The translations under genes were made by a program, and so were the position numbers. Below the pieces are notes generated by a model. The model was given only the letters and a program-made list of their open reading frames with translations, had not been told where the DNA came from and made no database searches. From contig VZRG01000164.1 of NCBI GenBank assembly GCA_013397435.1, positions 391,042 through 455,041 of the forward strand: a DNA stretch of 64,000 bases, given 5' to 3'. The DNA is from Erythrocercus mccallii. Its lineage: Eukaryota; Chordata; Aves; Passeriformes; Dicruridae. This document shows, piece after piece, positions 25,201 through 36,575 of this stretch (position 1 is its first letter; the number at the start of each line of letters is the position of its first letter).

Positions 25201-26625
25201 CTCACAGATGTTCAAAGAGCAAGATGTTACTACTATTGACTGTGTAGGACTGCAGAGGTTTGCCAAAAAGACAGAGCCTGTTTTTTTCAGAACTCTGAAA
25301 CAGCAAAGAGAGGCAGTGGCTTTGTTGGACAAGGAGCTGAACATCTGTGAATTGTCATCTGCCGTCACCTGCTTGACAAGGTGACTCAGGCAAAACAACA
25401 CACTTTGGGAAGATGAATTTGCTGTTTTGCTAAGAAATTTTGAACTGTCACCCTTGGGCACTGCATAAACTTACACAAATTCTTTCCAGACACTAACCTT
25501 AGAGCATGATATCCATCACACTAATAGGCCGTAATCCAGCATTAACCCAGTCAAAACCTTCTTGGCCATAAAATTTAACCATGGTGTATGTAGCAAATTT
25601 GAGAGACAAAATATGTACAATAAAACTTTGTGTACATTCTGAACTGATTTTATTGCTCTGAGGGATATATTTATTTGGCTACAACAGAAAAAAACCCTCA
25701 CGTAACTCTGTAAAGCTAGGTCTAGTGAACAACTGCATCTTCATAATGGTGTCACTGTTTGAATATCTCAGATTTGAAAATTAGTCATTCACATGTGCAC
25801 ATTCCAATACACGTCTCCAAAACAAAGTATGCGTCTAATGGGTAATGTGTGACTGAATTAAAAAAAAAAAGCTGAGTCACTATTTGCCATAAAAGATATT
25901 CAGAAAAGAAATATGCTATGCAAATGATATATTTAGTAAAGCTTGCCCTTGTTCTCCAGAAATACATAGAGCAGAAACTGGTAGTAAGACAAAAAAGTGT
26001 GTGTTTTGTGTTCTGCTTGAACTTGAAGAAACCAATCCTCCCTCAATTTTTCCAGCCCGTTAAGTACCAGTTACAGCATAGAGCCACTGATGGCTGTGGT
26101 GGTTCAGATTAGGTGACAGACAGAAGCGATACTGCTGAATGGGTTTTACTATGCCTTCAGGTGAAATCTTTCTGTCTCAGAATAAAGGCAGATGCATTAA
26201 CCAACATCTAAAAGTGTTACATTCCTTGCTGGCTCTGCTCAGCTCTGTTGCCTCCCTTGCTGCTGGACCACAGAATGCTCTCAAGCACAAGTGGATGCTG
26301 GGCTTGGTGACTTCTGAAACTTATTTTCAAAATTCCTCATGCCTTCTAATCTATAGCATCTCTTGTGCAGCTGTCTAGAGACTTGAAAGGCTTCCTGTGG
26401 GCATTGCTCCTTTCATTGAAACATGGGAGACTGTAATCATACAACCAAGAGGGGAGAAAACTAAGGTGGAAAATCCAAGGCTATTTTTTCTGCTGTTTTT
26501 AAGATTCTTGTCTCTATAGGTTGCACCTTTACTTCAGGATGCATCACACACACATCAGAAGGCAGATCGCTGCCCAAGATCTTTCTGAGTAATCTTTTAT
26601 ACCCAGGCTCTTTATGGATGTTGAC
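22233..26625. other. Non-coding stretch, no gene recognised
   Basis: Unique AT-rich sequence. It holds a short (AT)n at 24024-24037 and a poly-A run at about 24650-24662. A block at 25048-25461 is open on both strands (137 codons minus, 85 codons plus) without a recognisable domain. No RNA gene or mobile element is seen. Confidence 0.5.
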
Positions 26626-26950
26626 ATCATAGAATGGTTTGGATTGGAAGGGACCATAAAGACCATCTAGTTCCAACCCCACTGCCAATCTTCCACTTGA
26701 CCAGGTTACTCAAAGCCCCACCCAACCTGGCCTTGACTAGGCATCCACAGCTTCCTTGGACAATCTGTTCCAGTGTCTCACCACCATCACACTAAAGAAT
26801 TTCTTCCTAATAGCTAATCTAAACTGACCCTAATTCATTTAAACTATTACCCCTTGTCCCTACAGACAGACTTGTATAAGGTCCCTCTCCAGCCTTTTTG
26901 TAGGTGTTCTTCAGGTACCAGAAGCTGCTGTGTGTCAGGTCTCCAGTCAC
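26626..26950 (-). mobile_element. CR1 LINE 3'-end fragment
   Basis: On the plus strand it opens with ATCATAGAATGGTTTGGATT, the reverse complement of the CR1 terminus. The standard tail order follows: 'ggaagggaccataaagacca', 'ctagttccaaccccactgcc', 'aaagccccacccaacctggc', 'caatctgttccagtgtctca' and 'aagaatttcttcctaatagc'. The match fades near 'gtgtcaggtctcc' (about 26945). It is a 5'-truncated copy with a single terminal 8-mer and no coding capacity. The minus frames overlapping it (26461-26688, 26819-27071) are by-products. Confidence 0.95.
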
Positions 26951-28589
26951 TTTTACCCATGCTATCCTTGTCCTGATCTGGTAATGGATGCAACCACCCT
27001 TCTCTAACACTACTTAATGGAAAAAAAAAACAAAAAAAACCAGAATCAAAATGCCTATCTGTTCTAGACAAGGAAGAAAATAGAATAGATCCAGTCCTAT
27101 ATATGGTGGTGTAAACCTGGCACTGCTATTTCCTGGTTAGGTATTACTCTCAATTTATATACATATAACAAGACTAGAATCCTTATTCTGTAAGAGAGAA
27201 CTCATTTCCCAATCAGAAAGAAGTCGTCTTTGAAAATAATAAATCACTACTTTTATCAGTGTTTTCTCTAAAAAAGAAAAGGCAAAATCACCTGCTGGAA
27301 TTTAATGCAATGCTTTTTTCCTGAAAGTTTCAACACGTTCTGGACTATCATACTTTCTCTGTTATTCTTTCTCTTCAGTATAGTTACTTTTTATCCTTGC
27401 AACTGTTAGAAACAAGTGGATGCATCATATGTTCCTTAAATAGAGCCCCTGAATTATTCCTACATGACCTGCATCAGAGCTCTCCAGATTGTGTAGCTTT
27501 TTCTCTGGAAACCTGCCAAGGTCAAGGAAAGACAGGAGTAATTTCAAGCCTGGCGTAGTTCTTTGGAGATAAATATAATCTGAGGGATTTGAATTTTTGT
27601 TCATCAACATGGAGTTTTCACCTAAGATCTGTTTTTATGAAGTTTTCTCACCCTACTAGCTCATCCTTGGAAACAAAAAAGTTTACCCCGTGTGACAGCA
27701 CTTTTATTTTTCTTTTGTTTGCTTTTCTTTTAAAAGGAAGACAGAAGCATAAGTAAAAGGAAGAGAAAACTCACAGCTAAGGATCTGTAGGGCTTAGGAA
27801 TCTCTTCAAGACTTGTCCCACAAATTTGTGCTTGATCCCTCTCAAGTTTGAAGAGACTATGCAACAGAAAGGCTCCTGGGTGATTTATTCACAGTCTGGA
27901 TCTCAACACTGAAGTGTTGCAAAACTGCCTCATAGGAATATCAGCTTTCCTGAAGGTCAATAACACGCAAGGGTTTAAGCCAAATCCGAACCCAGACCTT
28001 AAGCATTCAAGTGCATTAAGCATTTGGTGCCTAGGAAAGCTTTACCTATTCCTAGAGACGGAAGAAAGAAAACAAAACCATCATTACTGAGTTTGGCTCT
28101 TCTTACAGTCCCATTTCTCACTATGATATTTGTGCCTATTAAATCACACTTTTTTCAAGGGGAAAGCAGCACAGAGAGACAGTTAACAGTAAATAACAAA
28201 GTCCTGATCAATGTCTACTGAAAATAAGCTGTAACCACCACAGTGAAGCAATGCAATAACACAACAGCTATCCTATTTTTCAGTCCATGACACTTCTGAA
28301 GCATATACCCATAAGGCAGAGCATCAACTTTCCCAGTAATATTCCTGAGTCAAGAAGGCAGATATTCCAATTTAAACCTGTTACACTTGAAATCCCTTTT
28401 GCTTAACACTTGTTCACCCACCTTTTAGATACAGGACTATCAATTCCTGAAGTAAGTCATGGGGAACTTCCTGCAGTTTGAACACAGCTTTTCCCTGGCC
28501 TGAACAGAAAACTCCTATAGATATCTGCAGCAACGCTGCAGGAGGAGTACAGTGTGTGGTTGACCACACCATATGTTATTAAATTCAGT
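26951..28589. other. Non-coding stretch, nothing recognised
   Basis: Immediately beyond the CR1 fragment is an A-rich tract (27021-27039, one C interruption). The rest is unique sequence with scattered stops and no gene, RNA or repeat that I can name. Confidence 0.5.
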
Positions 28590-28830
28590 TACCAGGGAAC
28601 TATGACTAAAGCCTCTAGAACAAGCTCTGAGGCCACTGATTTGTATTAGCAGGTTATCACACCTTCCTCAGATGGACTAATTAATTACAAGCAAGAATAA
28701 CTGCTGCTGCCAGAACTAACAATTACGTCTCTCCCATCAAATGCTTATCCATTGAAGTAGCTGCTCTCAGGCCTGTAAAGCAGCACTACCAGGTGGAAAA
28801 ACATAGGGTTTTTCTTTCTCCCTGCCACCT
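28590..28830. promoter_or_regulatory. Possible conserved non-coding element
   Basis: The block contains the palindromic homeodomain-type word TAATTAATTA (28678-28687), CTGCTGCTGCC, AACAATTACGTC with a retained CpG, and a CAGGTG E-box (28790-28795), with no open frame or repeat match. Its texture resembles conserved vertebrate enhancers. This is an inference from sequence words only. Confidence 0.25.
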
Positions 28831-28947
28831 CCTGGCCATTTTTAGGATTTTTTGCAGTGGAATTTGTCTATTCAAAGAATGGATACTGTGCTCAAAATTT
28901 AAACATAACTGTAAGGCTTTGGACTTTGTTACCTTTGTTAGGAACCA

Positions 28948-29028
28948 AGTCTAAATAATTTGTGTGTGCATGTATGTAGTGTCAGGGGAGTCTAAATAAT
29001 TGGTGTGTGCATGTATTTAGTGTCAGGT
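28948..29028 (+). repeat. 41-bp tandem duplication (two copies)
   Basis: A unit beginning AGTCTAAATAATT and ending AGTGTCAGG occurs at 28948-28988 and again at 28989-29028, with only a few substitutions (for example ATGTATGTAG against ATGTATTTAG). The low divergence suggests a recent local slippage or unequal-exchange event. Confidence 0.9.
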
Positions 29029-29218
29029 TAGTGGAGATACAGACTTTTCAATCCACACTGCCCCTGCAAAAGCAGCACGGAAATCCTCCAGCCTGGCTCC
29101 TGTGTCCATGAGAAGTAACTCAGATTCACCACACGCAGAACAAGCAAGCATACACATTCATCTGAAATGGCTGAAAAACATACATAACTCCAAGAATATT
29201 TTGGTATAATGTTATAAA

Positions 29219-29899
29219 TGAAAAACCACCAATTCGATTTTTAATAAAAAGAATAAATTTATTGATTACAATATGGATAAAATTTGGAAATAAGAAAAGC
29301 AAGCCACGATCCAAAGTCCAAAGTGCCGACCTAGGAAACCGGCACTTGGTGGAGCAGCGTAACGGCGTCCTAATGGACTCTCCTGCCCGCTCCACGAGTT
29401 GTCCTCTGTGCCTCGGGTTTTTATGCTGTTTCAAGTAGCCCTCGGGGAAGGTGCACAATGAAAGAATACAGTTTCTTTTGATAGGAAAAAGCTTTCCTGG
29501 AGTAAAACAATGTAGTTTCTGCTGGGTGTTTCCTGGGTTTGGAATAAAGGTAGTTTTGTCTTTTCAATTTGTCTGAAAAGAATTGTGCCTCTGTTAAACA
29601 AAAGGAATGATGGGCGTTGTTGGCCGATGATGATCCAGCCTATTTTCATTAAGTGTCCAGTTTATCTGAAAGGGCTGTTCCAGGAGGAGTCGTTCTGGTT
29701 TCTTGATAAGAGATAAACAGTTTCTTCACACCTCTCCTGCATGAATGGTGTGGCCATTGCTATGTGGGAGGACAATAGCCTGTCTCTTATCTCTGGAATG
29801 TGGGTGGAAACCTCCGCCCTGAGTACAGACAGTGACTTCTGCCTGGAAAAACTCTGCTTGATAGAAATCCTGGAACTAAATCACATTAATATATAGTCA
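29219..29899 (-). mobile_element. Solo LTR of an endogenous retrovirus (probable)
   Basis: A 681-bp insert much richer in GC and CpG than its surroundings. Read on the minus strand it starts TGACTAT and ends TTTTTCA, matching the TG…CA rule. It has a TATA-like CATAAAAACC at about 29417-29426, a CpG-rich stretch downstream that would be R, and an AATAAA signal (bases 29263-29258), with a short U5 after it. The 4-bp direct repeat TAAA flanks it (29215-29218 and 29900-29903), consistent with a target-site duplication. No retroviral genes or primer-binding site lie next to it, so the internal part was probably lost by LTR-LTR recombination. The exact ends are provisional because the duplicated tetramer is low-complexity. 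Minus-strand frames at 29126-29649 lie inside it and are not genes. Confidence 0.7.
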
Positions 29900-32089
29900 T
29901 AAACATTCCAGCATGAATTATATCTTATATTCATCTATAACATATAATGAGGCTTTTTCTCTCATGAACTTGAAAGAAAGACATTGCAGACAATGTATTT
30001 AAATATACTACTTTCACTCTTCACACTGCCATATATATGCCAAATATCTTTCTGTCTTCCTGTTTAGTGAAGAAATCTAATAACACTTCTGATAACTAAG
30101 TCAACAATTTTCCAAAGAATTTTTCTGATGTTGTTTGTTTTACTTAAAGAGCAATCTGTGTACACTTTCTGCTCCTTTTAGAGTAGTAGACTCCATTTAA
30201 AAAGAATCTTACTGAATTACCTCAACAGATTTATTTTTCAGACAACACTTGTTCAATAAAATGGAGGGGATTATGTGGCTATATGCAGATGATATTTGGT
30301 TGCAGAGAAGTTGTTTTGACCACTCTGTAGTTAAGCACTTTGTGTTTCAGCTCATCTATGGGCAGTTTCTCATCCTAATGCTTGTGAAGACCATGCAATT
30401 CAGATGGCTGACTTTTGGGGGAAAGCTCTATGAACATATGCATAATGAAACAAATCTTACTGTATTCTTTGTAGGAGCACCTGATGTTTTGACCCATTGT
30501 TGTGGGTAATTCATTTGTCCAAGTTATGAAAGAGTTCCTCTAATCCTGTTTAAGATTCAATGCTCTCTAGTTTTAGATAGTCCTGTGAGGGGCAGGGATC
30601 TGGATTTGATGATTCAAACTAGAGATATTCTATGATTTGGTGAAGACTTTGTATTCATATTATTGCTATTTACTCCACAACCAGGAAAGTTGGTTATTTT
30701 TTTAATGTTTTAACTCCTACATTAGAAGTTAATTAAAAATGAAAAGGTTCTAGATTTCCTGGTTATGAAACACATAAATGACATAATTATGTGAATAATT
30801 AAACTTATATAATCATTTTCAAGGGATTCTAATTTTTCTCCCTTTATTACTTTTAGATCTGAGGCCAGCCTTCAGTTTGACTTTTGTTGTGATCCAAGGT
30901 ATCTTCTTCAGTTCTAGAAATCCTGGAAATAGTCTGCAACTTGTGTCCTGTACTTCTGTTGTGCAAATGCAGAATTGTTACAGATTTATATACTAGTGTT
31001 AGGTTATCCACTGACATATCTTGCTTACTGTTCTGTATTTTTCAACTATAGAGAGCATATTTTAACAGATTAGCTCATATTATCTGCTGTAAAAAAATAC
31101 TTTAATTGCCATTTTGAATCAAGCTAATGCAGTGAAGAAAGAAGGCCATTAAATTTAATGTCTATGCTGAATTGGGTCAGCAGTTGTGATATGATTAAAT
31201 TCAATGGGCTTTTTTTTTTTCACCAGCCTCATCACTTCACATTATATAAACCCAGTGTATATAATGGCATAGAATACTGGTTTGGACCACTCTTCTGCAT
31301 AGCTGAACTAGAAATCAATCTGAATTGCATTTATCCTGGACTTTGCCACACACAAGAAACAAATTTACTTCCATAACATTTCTTGTATCATTTACCATCA
31401 ATTTGCTGTCTTATCAGGCTGCTTTGTTTCTCTGTACTACTGATTTTAAGCCTAGCTGTGCAGATGTTGGACTGAAAGCTGGCCTTCAGAAGACCTATTC
31501 CTTGTTTTGCTGCTAACTCACTTGTGTGACCTTTGGTGGGTTCATAAATCTACCTTTGTTTCAGTTTACTTGTCTCTAAAATTGCTGTGATAGATGTTGT
31601 GTTTTGTTGAGCTGAATTTCAAGATATATCGACCCAACAATCAATAATTTACCAACTAATAATAAATCCTAATATTGAGTCAAGAAGTCAGAGGGATTGC
31701 TCAGTGCACTCTTTTTACACTCAGAGGGACAACTTCATTCAAATTCCATCCAAAGTCTGGAGGTATCTGGAGAGATGTTTTTAAGTTAGCACTAAGACTG
31801 ATATACGTGGACTTCACAAAATCATGGGTTAAAATCCTAACAACTTCAAATAAACCTTTTATCCTTTCAAGTGCCAATCATGATAGGTTCATTTGCAAAT
31901 ACAGTCTAATTGTTTAACCTTATTCCAGACCTTTGGGACCCAATTATCCTGCTGCTTGTAGGAGTGAAACCTAATTACCATTTTTTAAAAAAATAAGATT
32001 AAGCAATATTTGTAATTGACGTCAGGAATTAATTTTTTAAACAGATCTTTAGCTGGCACTGTTCTGCTGAAACAACAGCAGGCTGATTG

Positions 32090-32090
<1 letters not shown>
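29900..32090. other. AT-rich non-coding stretch
   Basis: No gene recognised. Apart from the CR1 tail remnant at 30588-30640 (listed separately), the sequence is unique and stop-rich in every frame. Confidence 0.5.
30588..30640 (+). mobile_element. CR1 LINE 3'-terminal remnant
   Basis: A very short, diverged tail. 'ggcagggatctggatttgat' corresponds to the usual 'ggcaaggagttggactcgat', and it ends with GATATTCTATGATTTGG, the CR1 terminus with one 8-mer. Confidence 0.65.

Positions 32091-32129
<39 letters not shown>
32091..32129 (+). repeat. (CA)n dinucleotide microsatellite
   Basis: An uninterrupted CA run of about 19.5 units. It gives poly Thr-His or Cys-Val in the shadow frames on the two strands (32087-32353 plus, 32029-32286 minus). 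Confidence 0.98.
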
Positions 32130-32131
<2 letters not shown>

Positions 32132-34199
32132 TCCTTGAGGTGCTTGCCAGTTATTTTTCCCTGGCAAGATCTTTTGATAGGAGACTGTTTTATTATTATT
32201 GAAGTAATTTTTAAAATACTAAAGCTTTCAACTTCCACAGACTGTGGTTGCAATTCCATTGAATTCACAAAATTATGCTGGTACAATCTAATATCTGGTT
32301 ACTGCATGCTGCTGCACTGTGTACCTGAGCTAGCCCTAGCCAAGACAGTTTGAGCACAGGAGACTGGAGAGTCACCAGAAGTCAAGGTTTTGTATATCCT
32401 ACACAAAGTAACTGGAGAGCCTGCTTGAGTTATCCCCCACAAATATTTCATGTTTTCTCAGCATGTCTGTTTCTGGTATTTCTATCCTGTTCTGTCTCTC
32501 TCCAAAATAAACCTTAGTAGTCAGTGAAGGCAGAGTAAAGTGTTACAATCCAGTTACAGTTAATGATCTTATTCTCCACCTCCTTCTCTAGAGATGAGCT
32601 GAACATTAAACTGTCAGAAACCTTGGACACAAATTGCCCTTGGGAAACTGCACAATCATTGACATTGCTCCTGATGCAGTATTCCCAACACTACATTATC
32701 TGATCTCTGTCCATCTTTCTGTTTGCTTATGAAGCTTCCTGAAACTCAAAATGCTAGTATAAAGTCAACCTCACATCCCCTCTGCTGTAAGACAAAGTTA
32801 TCTGTAACTGTGATATCCTTTTTAAATGTCTGTCTAAGATTTTCGCCTCAACCTTTAGTAATCAAGGATCTTAAGCCACACCAGCTGCTTCTTTATTTTA
32901 GAAGAGATTTGTCCCTTCTTCGCATCAACCCTTTGGTATTACGGTGTTCCTGCTGTAATCCTTCACATAATGGGCTCCTTTTGCTTGCATCTCTTACTGT
33001 GCCCAGAAAAAAATCTGCAGGCATGATATACTTCATGGAATGGGCTAGAAAAAAAATGTTTATAGGTTGATATGGACAGTTACCAAGTCAAGCATTGATG
33101 TCTTTGCCACATCTAATGTATCCGTGTCAGCTAGACAGTTATCAGTCAGGACAGAAAATACGAACATCCACTGCTTCTTTGAACAGCCTGTATTGCTGTC
33201 TCCCAGTTATCTACCTTTTTCCTAGGTTTATGTCGTTAGTTTTCACTTTGAGTCTTTCAGTTACTAGTCACTACCACCCAACAACTTCACTTCTCTACAG
33301 CCACATTTCTTGTCTTATATGGTTTTAATTGAATTACTTTCAAACATGCTACTAAAACAGAATCAAAGTTAGCCAGACATGCTACACAAAGCTAGACCCT
33401 GGGTCACATGAACCCAAATCACACTGCATCCCTCTCTCTTTTTCACTCCTTTTATTTCACTCTTTTCCCATAGGACCCATTTTCTAACTTCTGGTAAGTT
33501 TAGTTCCTGCCTTATCCAGAGCTAAGTAAAGGAGAAGAGTGACTTTCCAGGTATTCAGGACTATATTGCTGTTTAGTCAAAAATCATCAGTCCTGTGTTT
33601 TTTTTACAGCAAGTACCTGATATTGTTACTTTGTGCTGATATTTGGGAAATAACTACATTTCTGAAAAGAGGCTCCTGAATATTTTTTGCATCCTGCAAT
33701 ACATGTAATTTCTTCTATCTGAGCATATATTTTAGAAGTGTATATTGCTGAATTTCATTCATTTCCAGACCATTTTTCTGGTTTGACAGAATTTTTTTGA
33801 ATTTTTGACCTGGTCTATAAAGTTTGTGCCACATGGAAGTGAAACTTTCTCAGTATTATGTAATTCCTAATGAAAATATTAGTAACTTCATTGTTACAAC
33901 AGGTTTCCATGAAGCTCTACTTGATATTTCCTCCCATTCTGGTGTATTTTTGATCCCTACACTTCAGCATTTGTACCCTCAGAAAACCCTGAAAGCCATG
34001 CTTTGTGAGTATGTTTTGAAAATTATTGCTTGAGACTGTATAAAAAACCTAAATACAGTCAACCTGTATATGACTGAAACCTCCTTCTGCTCTAAGGAAG
34101 GCCCCTGTTAACATTTCATAGGTAATAGATTGATTTGACATGACTTGGTACACACAGCTGTATTCTGACCACTGTGCCATTTCTCTACAATTTTCTAAA
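32130..34199. other. Non-coding stretch, nothing recognised
   Basis: Several plus-strand frames of 67-115 codons (for example 32723-33070) lack recognisable domains. The sequence is pyrimidine-rich between about 32700 and 33480. No RNA gene or clear repeat is seen. Confidence 0.5.
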
Positions 34200-34420
34200 T
34201 TCTTATGAAGAGATTGATTGATTGGGGATTTTCCCAGAAGGTGAGGTTAACCTGATTCGTCTACAACTCATTATGTTTTAGTTTCTTAAGATTAAGCACT
34301 CTATCTGCCTTTTGTTAGTCTCCTGGTATCACACTTTTAAGACTGAAGTTAAAAATTCTGAATGGTTCTGCCAGTTATCTAACAATCGTAGTGTTTTCAA
34401 AAATGCAAAAACTTGCCCTA
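34200..34420 (-). mobile_element. Ancient CR1-like LINE coding-region remnant
   Basis: The plus-strand word order ('gaggttaacctgattcgtct', 'ttttgttagtctcctggtat', 'ctgccagttatctaac') follows, with much divergence, the reverse complement of the internal CR1 segment that reads 'gaggtcagactgactggtct … tttgctagtctccagtc … tctgccagctcc'. No open frame survives. It is an old fragment; a consensus search is needed for confirmation. Confidence 0.5.
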
Positions 34421-35655
34421 CATAACACTGTATAAAAATCCTTTATCCATGCCACCCACTTGGTCATTCTGGAATATATGCCCTGAATACATCTTCAATC
34501 TGTTCCCAACCAGGTATTATCAATCCCGGTGAAGTTCCTAATTAAACTAGGGTTTATTCATCCTGGGAAATAAAAGTAAGACAAAAAAATTTAACTGTGA
34601 CAGTTAATACATTTAATATAGCTAGCAAAAACTATGGATTTGTGTGATTTCCTATGCATTCATAAAGTCAATCCTTTAAATTCAGATCTTGATCCAAAAT
34701 TAACTAAAGCTACTGATGAATGTCAATGAATTTGGAATGTAGATTCTTACATAATGTGTTAGCACCAGTTAAAGATCAGTAGTAGAGCAGACAAGGTGAA
34801 ACCTGTAAGGAAGCCTGCAGTGATATACAAATTTTCAAAGACTCTTAGTGCTGGATAGCAGAAAACAATGGCAAAACCCATTTTTTCAGATAAGAAAGCA
34901 GAATTGGACTTTGAGTAGAAGGAATTCAGATAAGTTTGTTTCCTTCTTCCCTAAAGTCCTTCTAAAAAGGTCACAGATAAAAATAGAGCTGCCTTCTTTT
35001 ACAGGGATTTTGCTTGAGAGCTCAATTTATTCAGAAATCAAGACAGATTGATGTTGTTCCCTGGGAATGCAGATAGGCATATTTTAGACAATAAACCAGG
35101 AGCCCTTATCTGCTGAATTTTGTCTTTTCAGTGTATCTATCCTATGCTTATTTTAGGTCTGCATGCTCTATATCCTGCCATGTTTTGGTTTTCCTCCCAT
35201 TGAGCTCTGATTTCTCATTTCAACGTGTCCTTTTAGCATATATTTTGTACTTGTGATGCATCTGTTCTCATTTTGCCCCTGAAAGTGCCTAAACGACAGC
35301 TAAATGCATCTGTAAGGACAAGTGCTGAACAGGTGCAAAACACCACGAATAAAAAAAGAGGAAGAAATCAGAGGTTAATTTTTGCTCTGTCAGGATTTGC
35401 CTAATATACGTATAGCCATTCCACAGCCTAAACAAATATCTAATTTTCACAGTTCTTTATTTTCTTTTAAAACAAGGTCTTGCTGGAGTTAACTTAGTGC
35501 AAGAATTTTTGATAGAATAAGGTACTCCTTCTGTACTGCTGCCTTGACAGAGATCCTGTAATACAGTTTAAGGAATTTTACAGGGTATTCATCTCTTCTT
35601 TGTTAGTAAACAAAACACAGACAATACTTTCAGGCATATGGGGGTTCTTCTGGTA
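34421..35655. other. Non-coding stretch, nothing recognised
   Basis: AT-rich unique sequence without gene, RNA or named repeat. Confidence 0.5.
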
Positions 35656-35729
35656 TACCTGGGCAGGCCAGGAATTGGACTCAATGATCCTCATGTGTGC
35701 CTTCCAACTCAGCATCTTCTATGATTCTA
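35656..35729 (+). mobile_element. CR1 LINE 3'-terminal fragment
   Basis: A short tail with the standard order 'ggaattggactcaatgatcc', 'gtgccttccaactcagcatc' and the terminus TTCTATGATTCTAA. It is 5'-truncated to about 75 bp. Confidence 0.88.
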
Positions 35730-35890
35730 AAAGAGAAAATGCAAAAACCCAAAAGTTTGAATTGTAGGTATATTATTTGAAAACAAATCAAAACCCACAC
35801 TACTTTTATTTTATGTTTATTTTACATTTTTCAAAGAAGTTTTGTCTGTTACTCATGAGAAGAGTTAGTGCAGATATATTGATTTCATAT

Positions 35891-35975
35891 ATTACATAAA
35901 TTACTAATAAATTAAACCGATAAATTATACTAATAAATATATATATTATAGTAATTTATTACATAAGTTACTAAT
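35891..35975. repeat. AT-rich direct and inverted repeat cluster
   Basis: An 18-mer, ATTACATAAATTACTAAT (35891-35908), recurs with one change at 35958-35975. In addition ATAAATTACTA (35896-35906) has its exact reverse complement TAGTAATTTAT at 35949-35959. The sequence between is almost pure A+T with an (AT)n core. It would melt easily and could form a cruciform. Confidence 0.8.
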
Positions 35976-36146
35976 TTTTTTACTCAGTCTAATCTCAGTG
36001 ATACAGACTGGGTGACCGAGTAACACTGTTCTTTTTGTATTGTTGAACCAACACAAAATGTCAATTGATTGTCAGTCTTTACTCAGTGTGTAGCTCTGAG
36101 TTCAGCCTCCAGGACAGCAGGACTTTCAGGACTGTGGCTACAACAT

Positions 36147-36215
36147 CTTAGTAATTCCTTTTGAGAATAGGCCAAAATATAATACAATACCTTAGTAATT
36201 CCTTTTGAGAATAGG
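36147..36215 (+). repeat. 44-bp partial tandem duplication
   Basis: The 25-mer starting CTTAGTAATTCCTTTTGAGA is present at 36147-36171 and identically at 36191-36215, 44 bp apart. It lies about 130 bp before the CR1 fragment. Confidence 0.92.
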
Positions 36216-36345
36216 CTGCTGTTGTCCAGCAGCCAAATGATAGGCTGGAAGGAAGAATGGAAGTCAGTTCAAATAAACAAAACCTGACTACTTTTTTTTG
36301 CTGAAAAGAAGCATCCAGAAAAAAAAAAATCCATTTTGAGTAGAA

Positions 36346-36575
36346 CAGAATCACAGAATCATTTAGATTGGAGAAGAGATTATCGAGTCCAACCCATGAC
36401 CAAACACCACCATGCCAACTAGACCATGGCTCCATGAACAGTCTTTTCTTAAACACCTCCAGGGATGGTGACTCCACAACCTTCCTGGGTAGCCTATTCT
36501 AATGTCTAACTACCCCCTCTTTGATGAAATTCTTCCTAATGTCTGACCTAAGCCTCCCCTGGCACATCTTAAGAT
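36346..36575 (-). mobile_element. CR1 LINE 3'-end fragment
   Basis: On the plus strand it begins CAGAATCACAGAATCATTTA (the terminal 8-mer repeated). It continues with the standard tail: 'gagtccaacccatgaccaaa', 'aaacacctccagggatggtg', 'gactccacaaccttcctggg' and 'aaattcttcctaatgtctga'. Truncated after 'cctcccctggcacatctt'. No coding capacity; the minus frame 36148-36477 is a by-product. Confidence 0.95.

Noticed and set aside
29126..29649. Two minus-strand frames of 110 and 72 codons
   Set aside because: They overlap the solo LTR and run through its TATA/R/U5 region, so they are not genes.
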